In this document: in pieces, positions 26,679 through 35,882 of the stretch
How the letters are laid out: each line of letters begins with the position of its first letter
Numbering within the stretch: the first letter of the stretch is position 1
Assembly: GCA_025055115.1 (NCBI GenBank)
Contig: JANWYJ010000015.1
Location: 62,001 to 126,000 of the forward strand
Direction: 5' to 3'
Length of the DNA: 64,000 nucleotides
Origin: Gemmata sp.
Lineage (GTDB): Bacteria; Planctomycetota; Planctomycetia; Gemmatales; Gemmataceae
The notes under the pieces: model-generated
Told to the model about the DNA's origin: nothing
The model's input: the letters and a program-made list of their open reading frames with translations, nothing else
The model's database searches: none
Made by a program: the position numbers and the translations under genes

Positions 26679-27357
26679 GAAGCTGTTTGGCCTCTGCGGC
26701 CACTTTGGCCCCCGGATACCGCTTCAGGATGAAGCCCAAAACGACTTTGGCGGAGTCGTTCTTACCACTGGCGATCAACTTTTTCGCCAACATGAGTTTG
26801 TCGGCGGCGTCGGCTTCTTCCGCAGCTGTGAGAGCAGGTGGCGGTTCGCGCCCCCTTTCGTAGCCGCGTTCCCCGGTGGTGGTCAGCAAAATCCAGCCAT
26901 CGCGGCGATCACCCGGCTTGGAGATGACAATATAACCGAGCTGGCCATTTTTTTTGAACAGTTCATCCAGCGCCGTGGCCAGAGTAACATCGCGACATTC
27001 GAAGGTGATTTTTTGCGCATAAGGGAAGTTGGGACCGTAGGTCCACATCACCGGTCCGTCGGTTTGCATATCCACTTGGGCGGCGAATTCTTTGAGGATT
27101 TCTCCCAGGCGGATGTTCGTGAACCGGGCAGTGACTTTGGCCTTTTGTAGCTTGGCGAAGGTTTCTTGCGCCGCGGCTGAAAGGGACGCGGGGCGTGGGT
27201 CGGGTTTCGGGTCGGTCGAGGGGTCGGCAGGCTGGGCATGCATCGGCACGCTGACAAGGAGAACACCGCCCAGCAGCAGCGGCCACAGGAGGCAATGTCC
27301 CCGCAGTTGAGGCAGATGCCGATTGTGGACAGCGACCACGATTTTTTGTCTTAACAT
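26650..27357 (-). CDS. Exported protein with secretin-N/STN-like domain
   Basis: 235 residues; the ATG at 27357 follows GAGGTAGAGAAAG. A basic N-terminus and a hydrophobic stretch (LLWPLLLGGVLLVSVPMHA, residues 23-41) make a signal peptide. Residues 65-160 look like an STN/secretin N-terminal domain: VTARFTNIRLGEILKEFAAQVD, TFECRDVTLATALDELFKKNGQLGYIVIS. The C-terminal 60 residues are a helical repeat resembling a TPR (AADKLMLAKKLIASGKNDSAKVVLGFILKRYPG). STN domains occur in secretins and TonB receptors; here it is alone, so a periplasmic adaptor role is only a guess. Its 3' end takes part in a 33-bp repeat array. Confidence 0.72.
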   Translation of the reverse strand: MLRQKIVVAVHNRHLPQLRGHCLLWPLLLGGVLLVSVPMHAQPADPSTDPKPDPRPASLSAAAQETFAKLQKAKVTARFTNIRLGEILKEFAAQVDMQTDGPVMWTYGPNFPYAQKITFECRDVTLATALDELFKKNGQLGYIVISKPGDRRDGWILLTTTGERGYERGREPPPALTAAEEADAADKLMLAKKLIASGKNDSAKVVLGFILKRYPGAKVAAEAKQLLEKLESPAP

Positions 27358-27524
27358 CTTTCTCTACCTCGACTTACGTTGCAACAAAAAGCTCTGGAGG
27401 GTGTTCTTCCGTGCTGGTTTTACAGGGCTAATGTCCCTAAAATACCATAATTCGAGCTTTGGCAACAATGGCCCCGCATCCACGGATCATGCGTGGGCGT
27501 ATCTGAGACGACGAAGGAGCTTCG

Positions 27525-30218
27525 TTGGCCGATACTGTACCTCCTGCGGGCGACGCGAACGGAACCGCCATCACGGCCGTGACCGCCCCCATTCACCCGT
27601 TGGACATCATCGACGAGTTGCGGGATAGTTACCTCACCTATGCCCAGTCGGTGATCGTCAGCCGCGCTTTGCCCGACGTGCGCGATGGCTTAAAACCGTC
27701 GCAACGGCGGATTTTGGTGGCCATGAACGACCTCGGGTTAGGCCCGACGGCGGCTACCAGCAAATGCGCTGGCATCATCGGCGAAACGATGAAGCGTTAC
27801 CACCCGCACGGCGACCAATCCATCTATGATTCGTTGGTGCGGATGGCCCAGGATTGGAATCTCCGCTACAAGCTCATTCACGGGCAGGGCAATTTTGGTT
27901 CGATTGCCGGGTTGCCGCCCGCGGCGCACCGGTATACCGAAGCCCGCTTGGCCCCGCCGGCGGCGGAGATGCTCGAAGACCTGGAGTACGACACAGTTGA
28001 TTTTATCGACAATTACGATGGGAAGTACCGCGAACCGCTCGTCTTACCCAGTAAGTTTCCCAATTTGTTGGTCAATGGGTCCGACGGTATCGCCGTGGGC
28101 ATGGCCACGCACATTCCCCCGCACAACCTCCGCGAAGTGTGCCAGGCCCTGATCAAGCTCATCGACGAACCCAACACCACGTTGGCGGAGCTGATCGAGA
28201 TTATCCCTGGTCCTGATTTCCCTACCGGTGGCATTATTATGGGCCGCCAAGGGATTCTCGATGCCTATTCCAAAGGGGCTGGGCATCTGACCTTGCGGGC
28301 GCGTGCTCGGGTCGTGGAAGAAGGTAAGGGGAAATCGCCCTACATTCTCATCAGCGAAGTGCCCTTCCAGGTGGCCCGCGATCCCCTGGTGCGGGAACTG
28401 GCCGAATTGGTGAAAAGCGAGCGCATTACCGACATCAGCGCGATTCGCGACGAATCCAGCGCCCGCTCCGGCGAACCGGTCCGGATCATCATCGAAATCA
28501 AACGCGGCAAAGACCCGCATTTGGTTCTCAATCAGCTCTACCAATTCTCCAAGTTGCAAAAAACGGTCAGCGTCATCATGTTGGCGTTGGTGGATGGCCG
28601 CCCACGCGAGCTGACGCTCAAAGAAATGCTCCAAAAGTTTCTGGAGCATCGGGTCACAGTCATTCGCCGTCGCACCGAGTACTTGCTTCGTGAAGCCAAA
28701 CGCCGCGGTCATATCCTCGAAGGCCAATTGATTGCGATTGCCGACATTGAGCAGGTCATTCACATCTGCCGGACATCGCCCGATCGGCAGGAAGCGAAGA
28801 TACGGCTGCAAGCTGTGGCGGTGCCGGCCAGTCTGATGGAACGGGCCATCGGTGCGGAAGCCTTTGCCGCTCTACAACGCGAATTGGGCGCAGTGGCCGA
28901 ATACCGGATGACCGAACAACAAGCCGAAGCTGTTGTTCGCTTGCAACTGGGGCAACTGGCGGCCCTGGAGAGTGATGAAATCCTCCAGGAATACACCACG
29001 TTGCGCGAGCAGATTCGCGGTTACGAAACCCTGCTGGCCGACGAAGCCAACATCCGCGCCGTCATTCGCGACGATCTCGAACAAATCGCAGCCAAATATG
29101 GTGACAATCGCCGCACCGAAATTTCCGATGACGGCGGCGAACTCGACATGGAAGACTTGATCGAAGACGAACTGAATGTCGTCACGATCACGCACGAAGG
29201 TTTCATCAAACGCATGCCGCTGACGGAATACCGCGTGCAAGGACGCGGCGGCAAAGGGGTCCAGGGCGGCTTACGCGAAAACGACTTCGTGGAACACTTC
29301 TTTGTCGCCAGTACCAAAGCGTATTTGCTGTGCTTCACCAATAAAGGGCAATGCTATTGGCTGAAAGTCTACAAAATCCCACAAGCCCCCCGCACCAGCC
29401 CCGGGCGCAGCATCGCCAACGTGCTTTCGCTTCGACCGGATGAAAAAATCACCAGCATCGTCCCCGTTCGCGAATTTGTCGACCATCAATACCTGCTGAT
29501 GGCGACCCGGCAAGGCTTGGTGAAAAAGACCGAACTGATGGCGTACAGCAACATCCGCCAAGGTGGTATCATCGGCATTACCCTCGAAGAAGGCGATGAA
29601 CTGATCCAAGTCGCTCTCACCCAGCCGGGTGACGAGATTGTGCTCTCAACGCGCAAAGGCATGGCCATTCGTTTCCGCGAGTCGAATGTCCGGGCTATGG
29701 GACGCGCCGCCAAAGGAGTCAAGGGCATCAAGTTGGCGGCCGACGATGAAGTCGTCGGTATGGTAGTTGCCGACCCCGAAGGTTTCCTGCTGACGATTTG
29801 CGAAAACGGCTTGGGGAAACGAACGCCCTTTGGTCCGAATACCCCCATGGCGGAAGGTAGTGAACCGGACAGCGACGACGACGAACCCCCACGCGATACT
29901 GTCAGCAACGACGATGCCGACAGCGAAGCCGACGACGACCCCTCGAACATGCGCTACCGCTTGCAGCAGCGCGGTGGCAAAGGGCTGAAGGATGTGAAAG
30001 TCACTCCCAAAAATGGCCCGGTGGTAGGCATCACCAGTGTCCGTGCGGGCGATGAAATTATGCTCATCACCAAGGATGGCATGGTCACCCGAACTCGGGT
30101 CGATGATATTCGGATCGTCGGCCGCAATACTCAGGGCGTCAAAGTGATGAATCTGAATCCCGGCGATAAGATCGCTTCGTTTGCCAAGGTCGCCCGGGAT
30201 ACCGTCACTCACGACTGA
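27525..30218 (+). CDS. gyrA: DNA gyrase subunit A
   Basis: 897 residues from a TTG at 27525 with GAAGGAG about 7 bp upstream. The N-terminal breakage-reunion domain shows [39 protein letters not shown] (helix-turn-helix), and the catalytic Tyr 137 in AHRYTEARL. The GyrA-box is present ([11 protein letters not shown], about 570), distinguishing it from ParC, followed by six beta-pinwheel repeats ([19 protein letters not shown], and so on). An acidic insertion rich in Asp/Glu (about 790-815) separates the last blades. The residue matching E. coli Ser83 is Gln 98, while Asp 102 is kept. It negatively supercoils DNA together with GyrB, which is not in the window. Confidence 0.96.
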   Translation: MADTVPPAGDANGTAITAVTAPIHPLDIIDELRDSYLTYAQSVIVSRALPDVRDGLKPSQRRILVAMNDLGLGPTAATSKCAGIIGETMKRYHPHGDQSIYDSLVRMAQDWNLRYKLIHGQGNFGSIAGLPPAAHRYTEARLAPPAAEMLEDLEYDTVDFIDNYDGKYREPLVLPSKFPNLLVNGSDGIAVGMATHIPPHNLREVCQALIKLIDEPNTTLAELIEIIPGPDFPTGGIIMGRQGILDAYSKGAGHLTLRARARVVEEGKGKSPYILISEVPFQVARDPLVRELAELVKSERITDISAIRDESSARSGEPVRIIIEIKRGKDPHLVLNQLYQFSKLQKTVSVIMLALVDGRPRELTLKEMLQKFLEHRVTVIRRRTEYLLREAKRRGHILEGQLIAIADIEQVIHICRTSPDRQEAKIRLQAVAVPASLMERAIGAEAFAALQRELGAVAEYRMTEQQAEAVVRLQLGQLAALESDEILQEYTTLREQIRGYETLLADEANIRAVIRDDLEQIAAKYGDNRRTEISDDGGELDMEDLIEDELNVVTITHEGFIKRMPLTEYRVQGRGGKGVQGGLRENDFVEHFFVASTKAYLLCFTNKGQCYWLKVYKIPQAPRTSPGRSIANVLSLRPDEKITSIVPVREFVDHQYLLMATRQGLVKKTELMAYSNIRQGGIIGITLEEGDELIQVALTQPGDEIVLSTRKGMAIRFRESNVRAMGRAAKGVKGIKLAADDEVVGMVVADPEGFLLTICENGLGKRTPFGPNTPMAEGSEPDSDDDEPPRDTVSNDDADSEADDDPSNMRYRLQQRGGKGLKDVKVTPKNGPVVGITSVRAGDEIMLITKDGMVTRTRVDDIRIVGRNTQGVKVMNLNPGDKIASFAKVARDTVTHD

Positions 30219-30366
30219 GCCAGGCCACAACGGCTGTCTGTCGGCCCAAAATCGCCCCAGCAAGCCTCAGCGGCCAGGCCCTAAATCGGCTCACTACCGA
30301 GCGCGGCGACCTTCGGCAGGCTTCATTCCGCCGGAATCGTTGTTGAACACTCTGTGCCGTTGCCTC

Positions 30367-31662
30367 ATGGCCGATGCACTGGGAGATCGCCGGCTCATGA
30401 CACTCGATGAACTTCGCCAAACAGCCGCCATTCTGGATCGGGACGATCCCTTGGCTCAGTACCGCGACCACTTCCACATTCCGCGGCGTCGGGATGGTCG
30501 CGCGGTGACGTATTTGTGCGGCCATTCCCTGGGGCTTCCCCCCCGAGCGGCTGCAGCCAGTGTCCATCGCGAACTGCAAGCGTGGGCTGAACTGGGTGTG
30601 GAGGGTCATTTCCAATCGGCGCGGCCGTGGGTTTCCTTCCATGAATTGTTCACACCGCATCTGGCCCAACTGGTTGGCGCTGAAGCTCACGAAGTGGTCG
30701 CGATGAACACGCTGACGGTGAACCTTCACCTGATGCTGACGAGCTTTTATCGGCCAACCAGCGTCCGCCGCAAAATTCTCGTGGGTCACGCGGCGTTTCC
30801 TTCCGACCGCTACGCTATCGCCGCGCAGATCGCTCTGCGCGGCTGGCAACCCGAGGATACGCTATTGGTCGCTCAGCCGCGGCCCGGTGAAGCGACCCTG
30901 CGAACCGAGGATGTGGTGGACTTGATCGACCGCCATGCCCACGAACTGCATCTGGTACTCATGGATGGAGTGAACTACTACACCGGGGAATTCCTCGACA
31001 TAGCCACCATTACCGCGGCCGCTCACCGGCATGGTATCCTTGCCGGGTTCGATCTGGCCCACGCTGCGGGCAACGTACCGCTGGCGTTGCACGCTTGGGG
31101 CGTGGATTTCGCCGTGTGGTGCCATTACAAGTATCTCAACGGTGGTCCGGGCTGTGTTGCGGGCTGTTTCGTTCACGAGCGCCACGGACTAGCCCGCGAT
31201 CCGCTGCCGCGCCTGGCCGGTTGGTGGGGGCACGAGAAGTCGTCACGCTTCGCTATGGGTCCGGATTTCGTTCCGATACCGGGAGCCGAAGGGTGGCAAT
31301 TGAGCAATCCGCCACTGTTTTCGCTGGCGGCGCTACTGCCGTCGCTGGAACTTTTCTCGGAAATCGGCATGGTGAAGCTGCGGGCCAAAAGTGAACAGCT
31401 CACGGGGCTACTCGATCGCGCCTTCCGTGCACTGTTGCCAGAAGCGGTCAACATCCTGACGCCCCCAGAACCGGCACGACGCGGCTGCCAATTATCGGTG
31501 CGCTTGACGCACAATGCGAAATCCATCTTCCACGCCTTACTGGCCGCTGGTGTAATCTGCGATTGGCGGGAACCGGATGTGATTCGCCTGGCCCCAGTGC
31601 CCTTGTACAACCGTTTTGCAGATGTCGTGCGGTGCGTGGAGGTGTTGACGTGCGCGCAGTAA
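30367..31662 (+). CDS. kynU: Kynureninase
   Basis: 431 residues from the ATG at 30367; the frame runs up to 30181 inside the gyrA tail and is not accepted there (30397 is another option). It is a PLP enzyme splitting kynurenine or 3-hydroxykynurenine into (hydroxy)anthranilate and alanine. Visible: YLCGHSLGLPPRAA, EVVAMNTLTVNLHLML, VNYYTGEFLDIATIT, the Asp that holds the PLP ring in GFDLAHAAGN, and the Schiff-base Lys in WCHYKYLNGGPG (about residue 258). GWWGHEKSSRFAMG is also typical. Length fits the family (about 420). The 3' end overlaps kmo by 13 bp, so the two proteins are made together. Confidence 0.95.
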   Translation: MADALGDRRLMTLDELRQTAAILDRDDPLAQYRDHFHIPRRRDGRAVTYLCGHSLGLPPRAAAASVHRELQAWAELGVEGHFQSARPWVSFHELFTPHLAQLVGAEAHEVVAMNTLTVNLHLMLTSFYRPTSVRRKILVGHAAFPSDRYAIAAQIALRGWQPEDTLLVAQPRPGEATLRTEDVVDLIDRHAHELHLVLMDGVNYYTGEFLDIATITAAAHRHGILAGFDLAHAAGNVPLALHAWGVDFAVWCHYKYLNGGPGCVAGCFVHERHGLARDPLPRLAGWWGHEKSSRFAMGPDFVPIPGAEGWQLSNPPLFSLAALLPSLELFSEIGMVKLRAKSEQLTGLLDRAFRALLPEAVNILTPPEPARRGCQLSVRLTHNAKSIFHALLAAGVICDWREPDVIRLAPVPLYNRFADVVRCVEVLTCAQ

Positions 31663-32996
31663 CGCTGGTCGGCGGCGGTTTAGCCGGCGCGCTTCTGGCC
31701 CTGATGCTGGCCCGACGCGGACTGCAAGTGACCGTCTACGAACGCCGGGCCGACGTCCGCATCGAACGTATCGAGGAAGGCCGTTCGATCAATCTGGCAC
31801 TTTCTGTGCGTGGGATTCACGCGCTGGAACAAGTCGGCTTAGCGAACGCCGTGCTTACTCAGACGATCCCCATGCGCGGGCGCTGCATTCACCCCCTGTC
31901 GGGGCCAACATCACTCATTCCTTATGGGCGAACTCCCGAGCAAGTCATCCGTTCGGTGAGCCGCCGCGGACTGAACGTGCTTTTGCTCGAAGCACTTACG
32001 CGTGAACCCAATGCCGTCATCCATTTCCATCATCGCTGTGTCGGCTACGATCTGCGCACACGCACGCTGACCATCCGCGACGAATCGACAGGTCGCGAAG
32101 GCCGTGTGGAAGCGCCTGTGGTCATCGGCACCGATGGCGCGGCATCCGCCATTCGCCTGGCCATGATGCAATCCTTGCGGATGAACTATTCCCAAGAGTT
32201 CCTCGAACACGGCTACAAAGAACTCACGATTCCGCCAGCAGCCAATGGTTCCTTCCGTCTCGAACCCCATGCGCTCCACATCTGGCCGCGAGGCGGGTTT
32301 ATGATGATCGCCCTGCCCAACCTCGACCGGTCTTTCACCTGTACCTTGTTTCTGGCTCACCAAGGCACGCCGGGTTTCGACCAACTGACCAGCCCTGCCG
32401 CCGTGCGGGAATTCTTCACGCAAACGTTCCCCGATGCCGTACCGCTTTTGCCGCACCTGGACGACGAATTCTTCCGCAACCCCACGGGTGCATTGGTCAC
32501 GGTCCGGTGCACCCCCTGGTACGTGAATGGTCAGGTGTTGCTCATGGGCGATGCCGCCCATGCCATCGTTCCCTTCTTCGGCCAAGGAATGAATTGCTCA
32601 TTTGAAGATTGCGCGGTCTTCGCGGAATTATTCGATACCTTCGGCGGACAGTGGGAGGCCATCTTTCCCCGCTTTTTCGAACTCCGAAAAGCCAACACCG
32701 ACGCTATTGCCCAACTGGCCCTCGATAACTTCATCGAGATGCGCGATACCTCCGCCGATCCCCACTTCGCCCTCAAACGCCAACTGGAGCACCTCCTGGA
32801 AGAACGCTACCCGGAACAGTTCATCTCCAAGTACGCGATGGTGTCGTTCCACCGGGTTCCATATGTGCAGGCGTTGCAGCGCGGCCGAATCCAAGATCGG
32901 GTCTTGATGGAGCTTTGTTCGCGGGTCAACTCCCTGGAGGAGCTGGATGTTGCCGATGCGTTTGCGCGCGTCCAGGCAGCACTGGCCGCCTCATGA
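31650..32996 (+). CDS. kmo: Kynurenine 3-monooxygenase
   Basis: 448 residues from the GTG at 31650, with GGAGGTG a few bases upstream inside kynU. It is a class A FAD monooxygenase hydroxylating kynurenine. Seen: Rossmann start VTLVGGGLAGALLALMLARRG, then VYERRADVR, the KMO signature EGRSINLALSVRGIHAL, the second FAD motif GTDGAASAIRLAM, and LLMGDAAHAIVPFFGQGMNCSFEDC. A C-terminal region of about 90 residues covers the active site. With kynU it makes 3-hydroxyanthranilate, the entry to quinolinate and NAD. The genes for tryptophan dioxygenase and 3-hydroxyanthranilate dioxygenase are not in the window. Confidence 0.94.
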   Translation: MRAVTLVGGGLAGALLALMLARRGLQVTVYERRADVRIERIEEGRSINLALSVRGIHALEQVGLANAVLTQTIPMRGRCIHPLSGPTSLIPYGRTPEQVIRSVSRRGLNVLLLEALTREPNAVIHFHHRCVGYDLRTRTLTIRDESTGREGRVEAPVVIGTDGAASAIRLAMMQSLRMNYSQEFLEHGYKELTIPPAANGSFRLEPHALHIWPRGGFMMIALPNLDRSFTCTLFLAHQGTPGFDQLTSPAAVREFFTQTFPDAVPLLPHLDDEFFRNPTGALVTVRCTPWYVNGQVLLMGDAAHAIVPFFGQGMNCSFEDCAVFAELFDTFGGQWEAIFPRFFELRKANTDAIAQLALDNFIEMRDTSADPHFALKRQLEHLLEERYPEQFISKYAMVSFHRVPYVQALQRGRIQDRVLMELCSRVNSLEELDVADAFARVQAALAAS

Positions 32997-33165
32997 GCGA
33001 CGGCAGCGATAATCCGTTGCCCCCGCATCGTTCTCACGAGGATGGGCCGCGCTCGGTATGTCAGTATTGAGGTTGTTCAACAACAATCAATCGCTTTGGC
33101 CCCTTCCCAAGGGGCAAAGGCACACCGTGGGCACGATGACCAACGCCACCCAACGGATCGTCGCG
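32997..33165. other. Gap between convergent kmo and lexA
   Basis: No gene is seen; no strong terminator hairpin was found. Confidence 0.4.
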
Positions 33166-33795
33166 TTAACACTTACGGATAACGCCGGCCAATACTCCAA
33201 GAATGCGAACGTCTTCCCGCGACGGATCGACGACGATCGGCTCCATGGTGCTATTCATCGGTTGGAGCTGAATCTCGTTCTTCTTCTTGTAATATTTCTT
33301 GAGCGTCATCGCTTTATCGACCATCGCGACGACCTTTTCACCATTCTCGCAGGTTTCCTTTTTGCGAATGACGACATAGTCGCCATCGGCAATGTGGCCA
33401 TCGATCATGGAATTGCCGCGCACCTTCACCACGAACAGGTCGTCGCCACTGAATAGGTCGCGGAGTTCGAGCCGTTCATCATCCTCCGTGGTTTCGATCG
33501 CCTTACCGGCCGCGACAACGCCTTTGAGAGGCAGGCTGAAGCCGCCCGAGGTGACGCCCGGAATCGTGATCCCACGCGCCTGGGCACGGTGCTTGTTCTT
33601 GTGCTTTTGCACCCGGTGAATGTAGCCTTTGCTTTCCAAAGCTTTCAGATGGCACATGACGCCATTGGGCGAGGAGATGCCAAATTCACTACAAATGTCA
33701 CGGATCGCGGGTGGAAACCCCTGCGTTTGGATGTGCTTGATGATGTAGTTGTAGATCGCTTGCTGTTTTTTGGTCAGGGGTGGACGTTCAACCAT
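33166..33795 (-). CDS. lexA: LexA repressor
   Basis: 209 residues. The ATG at 33795 has AAAGGAGG 6 bp upstream. Winged-helix DNA-binding domain 1-75: LTKKQQAIYNYIIKHIQTQG, FPPAIRDICSEFGISSPNGVMCHLKALESKGYIHR. Cleavage site Ala96-Gly97 (VVAAGKA), Ser129 (VRGNSMIDGHI) and Lys166 (AMTLKKYYK) form the self-cleaving protease part. It represses SOS genes until RecA filament triggers cleavage. The recognition helix (SSPNGVMCHL) departs from the E. coli one (SRGHL/SSPNA), so its operator need not be CTGT-N8-ACAG. Candidate promoter and operator lie just upstream. Confidence 0.96.
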   Translation of the reverse strand: MVERPPLTKKQQAIYNYIIKHIQTQGFPPAIRDICSEFGISSPNGVMCHLKALESKGYIHRVQKHKNKHRAQARGITIPGVTSGGFSLPLKGVVAAGKAIETTEDDERLELRDLFSGDDLFVVKVRGNSMIDGHIADGDYVVIRKKETCENGEKVVAMVDKAMTLKKYYKKKNEIQLQPMNSTMEPIVVDPSREDVRILGVLAGVIRKC

Positions 33796-33865
33796 GATAA
33801 CCTCCTTTACAGTAACGGTGTGTGAACTAACTGCGTTGCCCCGAACGGAGTGAGATCATCAACTG

Positions 33866-33887
33866 ATCGGTAACGTATCGTACCGAT
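33866..33887. promoter_or_regulatory. Inverted repeat ATCGGTA-N8-TACCGAT upstream of lexA
   Basis: Seven-base perfect arms, 71 bp before the lexA start and about 30 bp downstream of the proposed -10. It is the best dyad in the lexA-trpD divergent region and a candidate LexA operator for autoregulation; this is not known to be the planctomycete LexA box. Confidence 0.45.
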
Positions 33888-33918
33888 GTTGTTTCCACAC
33901 TCGTTCAAGATGTATGCA

Positions 33919-33947
33919 AGTATAATTGACAACTGTTCACAAGTAAA
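33919..33947 (-). promoter_or_regulatory. Probable lexA promoter
   Basis: On the minus strand, -35 TTTACT (33942-33947) and -10 TATACT (33919-33924) are 17 bp apart; the local sequence is much richer in A/T than the genes around. Confidence 0.55.
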
Positions 33948-34029
33948 GAGAAAAATGGCCATTTTTTTCGAATTGCGATAAACTCGCCGCAGGAACGACT
34001 GATCGCCCGGTGGGTGTGGATGGTGTTTC

Positions 34030-35064
34030 GTGGAACGACCTATCCCCGCATGGTTTACTCCGTCGTTTGTCGATCTGTTAGCGCGAAAGGATTTGTCGGC
34101 GGCCCAGATGACTGAGGCGGTGCGCGACCTGGTGGCCGGTCGCGTCGATGACGCCCGCGCCGCAGCCTTCCTGACAGCCCTGCGCATGAAAGGCGAAACC
34201 GCTGAGGAAATCGCCGCCGCCGCACGGGTATTGCGCGAACAGATGGTGCGGCTGGTCCCTGTCTCAGGCCCTGTGCTAGACACCTGCGGCACAGGCGGTG
34301 ATAACAGTGGTACCTTCAACATCAGCACGGCGGCTGCCCTGGTGGCGTGCGCCGCGGGGGTTCCCGTGGTCAAACATGGCGGCCGGGCGGTTTCGAGCCA
34401 ATCCGGCAGTGCCGATGTGCTGCGGGCCTTGGGTGTACCCATCGAAGCCGGAGCCGAATGGGCGCAACGTTGTCTCGATCGTCTTGGTTTTGCTTTCTGT
34501 TATGCTCCGCATTTCCATCGCGGAATGGCCCATGTCGCCGAGTTACGCCGCAAATTGGGCGTCCGCACCCTCTTCAACCTGCTCGGGCCACTTGCCAACC
34601 CTGCCAGTGCCCCCTACCAATTGCTCGGCGTGGGTAAACCCGAACTGCTCGACCCACTGGCCGGCGCGGTAGCTCATCTGGGTATTCGCCAAGCCGTTTT
34701 GGTTTGGAGTCATGATGGACTGGACGAAGTGAGCCTCGCCGCACCCACCGAGGTACGCATCGTTCGCGGCAACGAATATGAAAGTACGCAGTGGCACCCC
34801 CGCGATTTCGGCCTGGCCACCGTTACGATCTCCAGCATCCAGGCCCACGATGTCGCGCAGAGCGCTGCCATCATCCGCTCGGTTTTTGCGGGTGCCGATC
34901 ACCCGGCGCGGCGGATTATTGTAGCCAATGCCGCAGCCGCACTGTGGACGGCCGAGGCCGTGCGTTCCCTCAAGGAAGGGGTGGCCAAAGCCGAAGCGGC
35001 ACTGACCAGCGGCACACCGAAAGCTCTGTTGACGGCTCTCACACGGCTCGAACCCTCTAGCTAG
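34030..35064 (+). CDS. trpD: Anthranilate phosphoribosyltransferase
   Basis: 344 residues from a GTG at 34030. It joins anthranilate to PRPP in tryptophan synthesis. The PRPP loop DTCGTGGDNSGTFNISTAAA (about residues 80-99), KHGGRAVSSQSGSADVL, and the LLGPLANPASAPYQLLGV segment are standard, as are HSHDGLDEVSL-type (VWSHDGLDEVSLAAPT) and the acidic metal site. Length is normal for TrpD. It is divergent from lexA. Nearby kynU could in principle supply anthranilate by splitting kynurenine, but they are different strands/units and other trp genes are absent here. Confidence 0.95.
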   Translation: MERPIPAWFTPSFVDLLARKDLSAAQMTEAVRDLVAGRVDDARAAAFLTALRMKGETAEEIAAAARVLREQMVRLVPVSGPVLDTCGTGGDNSGTFNISTAAALVACAAGVPVVKHGGRAVSSQSGSADVLRALGVPIEAGAEWAQRCLDRLGFAFCYAPHFHRGMAHVAELRRKLGVRTLFNLLGPLANPASAPYQLLGVGKPELLDPLAGAVAHLGIRQAVLVWSHDGLDEVSLAAPTEVRIVRGNEYESTQWHPRDFGLATVTISSIQAHDVAQSAAIIRSVFAGADHPARRIIVANAAAALWTAEAVRSLKEGVAKAEAALTSGTPKALLTALTRLEPSS

Positions 35065-35185
35065 GCCAGAAGCGCTTCCTAGAAGCCGATCGCACGCCGC
35101 ACGGTGGTACACCACCCACTCGGAGAACCCCCGATTTCTTCTTCCGCATCGGCAGCCCTCCGAGAATTCCTTTTCCCAAAGCTAT

Positions 35186-35560
35186 TCACCCCATCGAATC
35201 CGGGTTCTGCTGGCCGCGGCGTGACAGCCGGTAGCCGGCCAGCGCCGCTAAGCCGACCAGTCCACTGATCACCGTCGCCGGCTCCGGGATGGTGTTCGAG
35301 GACGGCGGTGACACGGGCGGCTCAACCACCACCGGAGGAACGATCGGCGGCTCGACCACCACCGGAGGAACGGTCGGCGGTACCACCACGGGTGGTGATG
35401 CAATCGGCGGAACGACCGTCACCGGCGGGCTGATAGGCCACAAGGGAGGGAAAAACGCCGCCGCTGTCGGCGCGTGCACTACAAATGGAGCCGCGGTGAG
35501 CGTAAAGGTAACAGCCGGCAGCACTTTCTGCCATTTCTGCTGGAAATAACGCCGTGCCAT
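35186..35560 (-). CDS. PEP-CTERM sorted exported protein
   Basis: 124 residues from the ATG at 35560 (AAGGAGAG about 8 bp upstream). N-terminal signal (WQKVLPAVTFTLTAAPFVVH), then a Pro/Val repeat zone with units like PPVVVEPPIVPP. The end is a PEP-CTERM sorting signal: IPEPATVISGLVGLAALAGY followed by RLSRRGQQ, i.e. motif, hydrophobic helix and basic tail. Such proteins are processed by an exosortase and usually end up in the outer envelope or biofilm matrix. There is almost no folded domain, so a spacer or adhesion role seems plausible. The antisense frame gives a Gly/Thr repeat and is an artefact. Confidence 0.8.
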   Translation of the reverse strand: MARRYFQQKWQKVLPAVTFTLTAAPFVVHAPTAAAFFPPLWPISPPVTVVPPIASPPVVVPPTVPPVVVEPPIVPPVVVEPPVSPPSSNTIPEPATVISGLVGLAALAGYRLSRRGQQNPDSMG

Positions 35561-35882
35561 GACGGCTCTCCTTACCGGGATTGTCCGGCTTGTCGCTATT
35601 GTGTCGGTTGTGTCGCTCTCTTCGGCTTCCTCCTCTGCCCGGCTTGAGCGTGTCATGCAGATTTCCAGGATACTGCCAACTGGGTGAAGGGATTGGAGCG
35701 AGTGGCCGACGACGAAATGGCAGCTTAGGAGCGAAAGGACGATCGTATCGGCGCATAATCCCGTTTCTGAGGAATGTTACCCTGCGACGATGAGACCAAC
35801 CCAATCGCCTGGCCGAATGGAAGAAGTGATCACAACCGGGCGGCGGAGACTGCCCGCGACGATGTCAGGAGGACCACGACTC
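35561..35882. other. Divergent gap between the PEP-CTERM and BBP7 genes
   Basis: 322 bp; it must hold both promoters, but no clear boxes were identified. AGGAGG at about 35868-35873 is the ribosome site of the BBP7 gene. Confidence 0.4.

Noticed and set aside
35289-35549. Plus-strand frame with Gly/Thr repeats
   Set aside because: It is the antisense of the Pro/Val repeats in the PEP-CTERM gene, which has a ribosome site, signal peptide and sorting signal.
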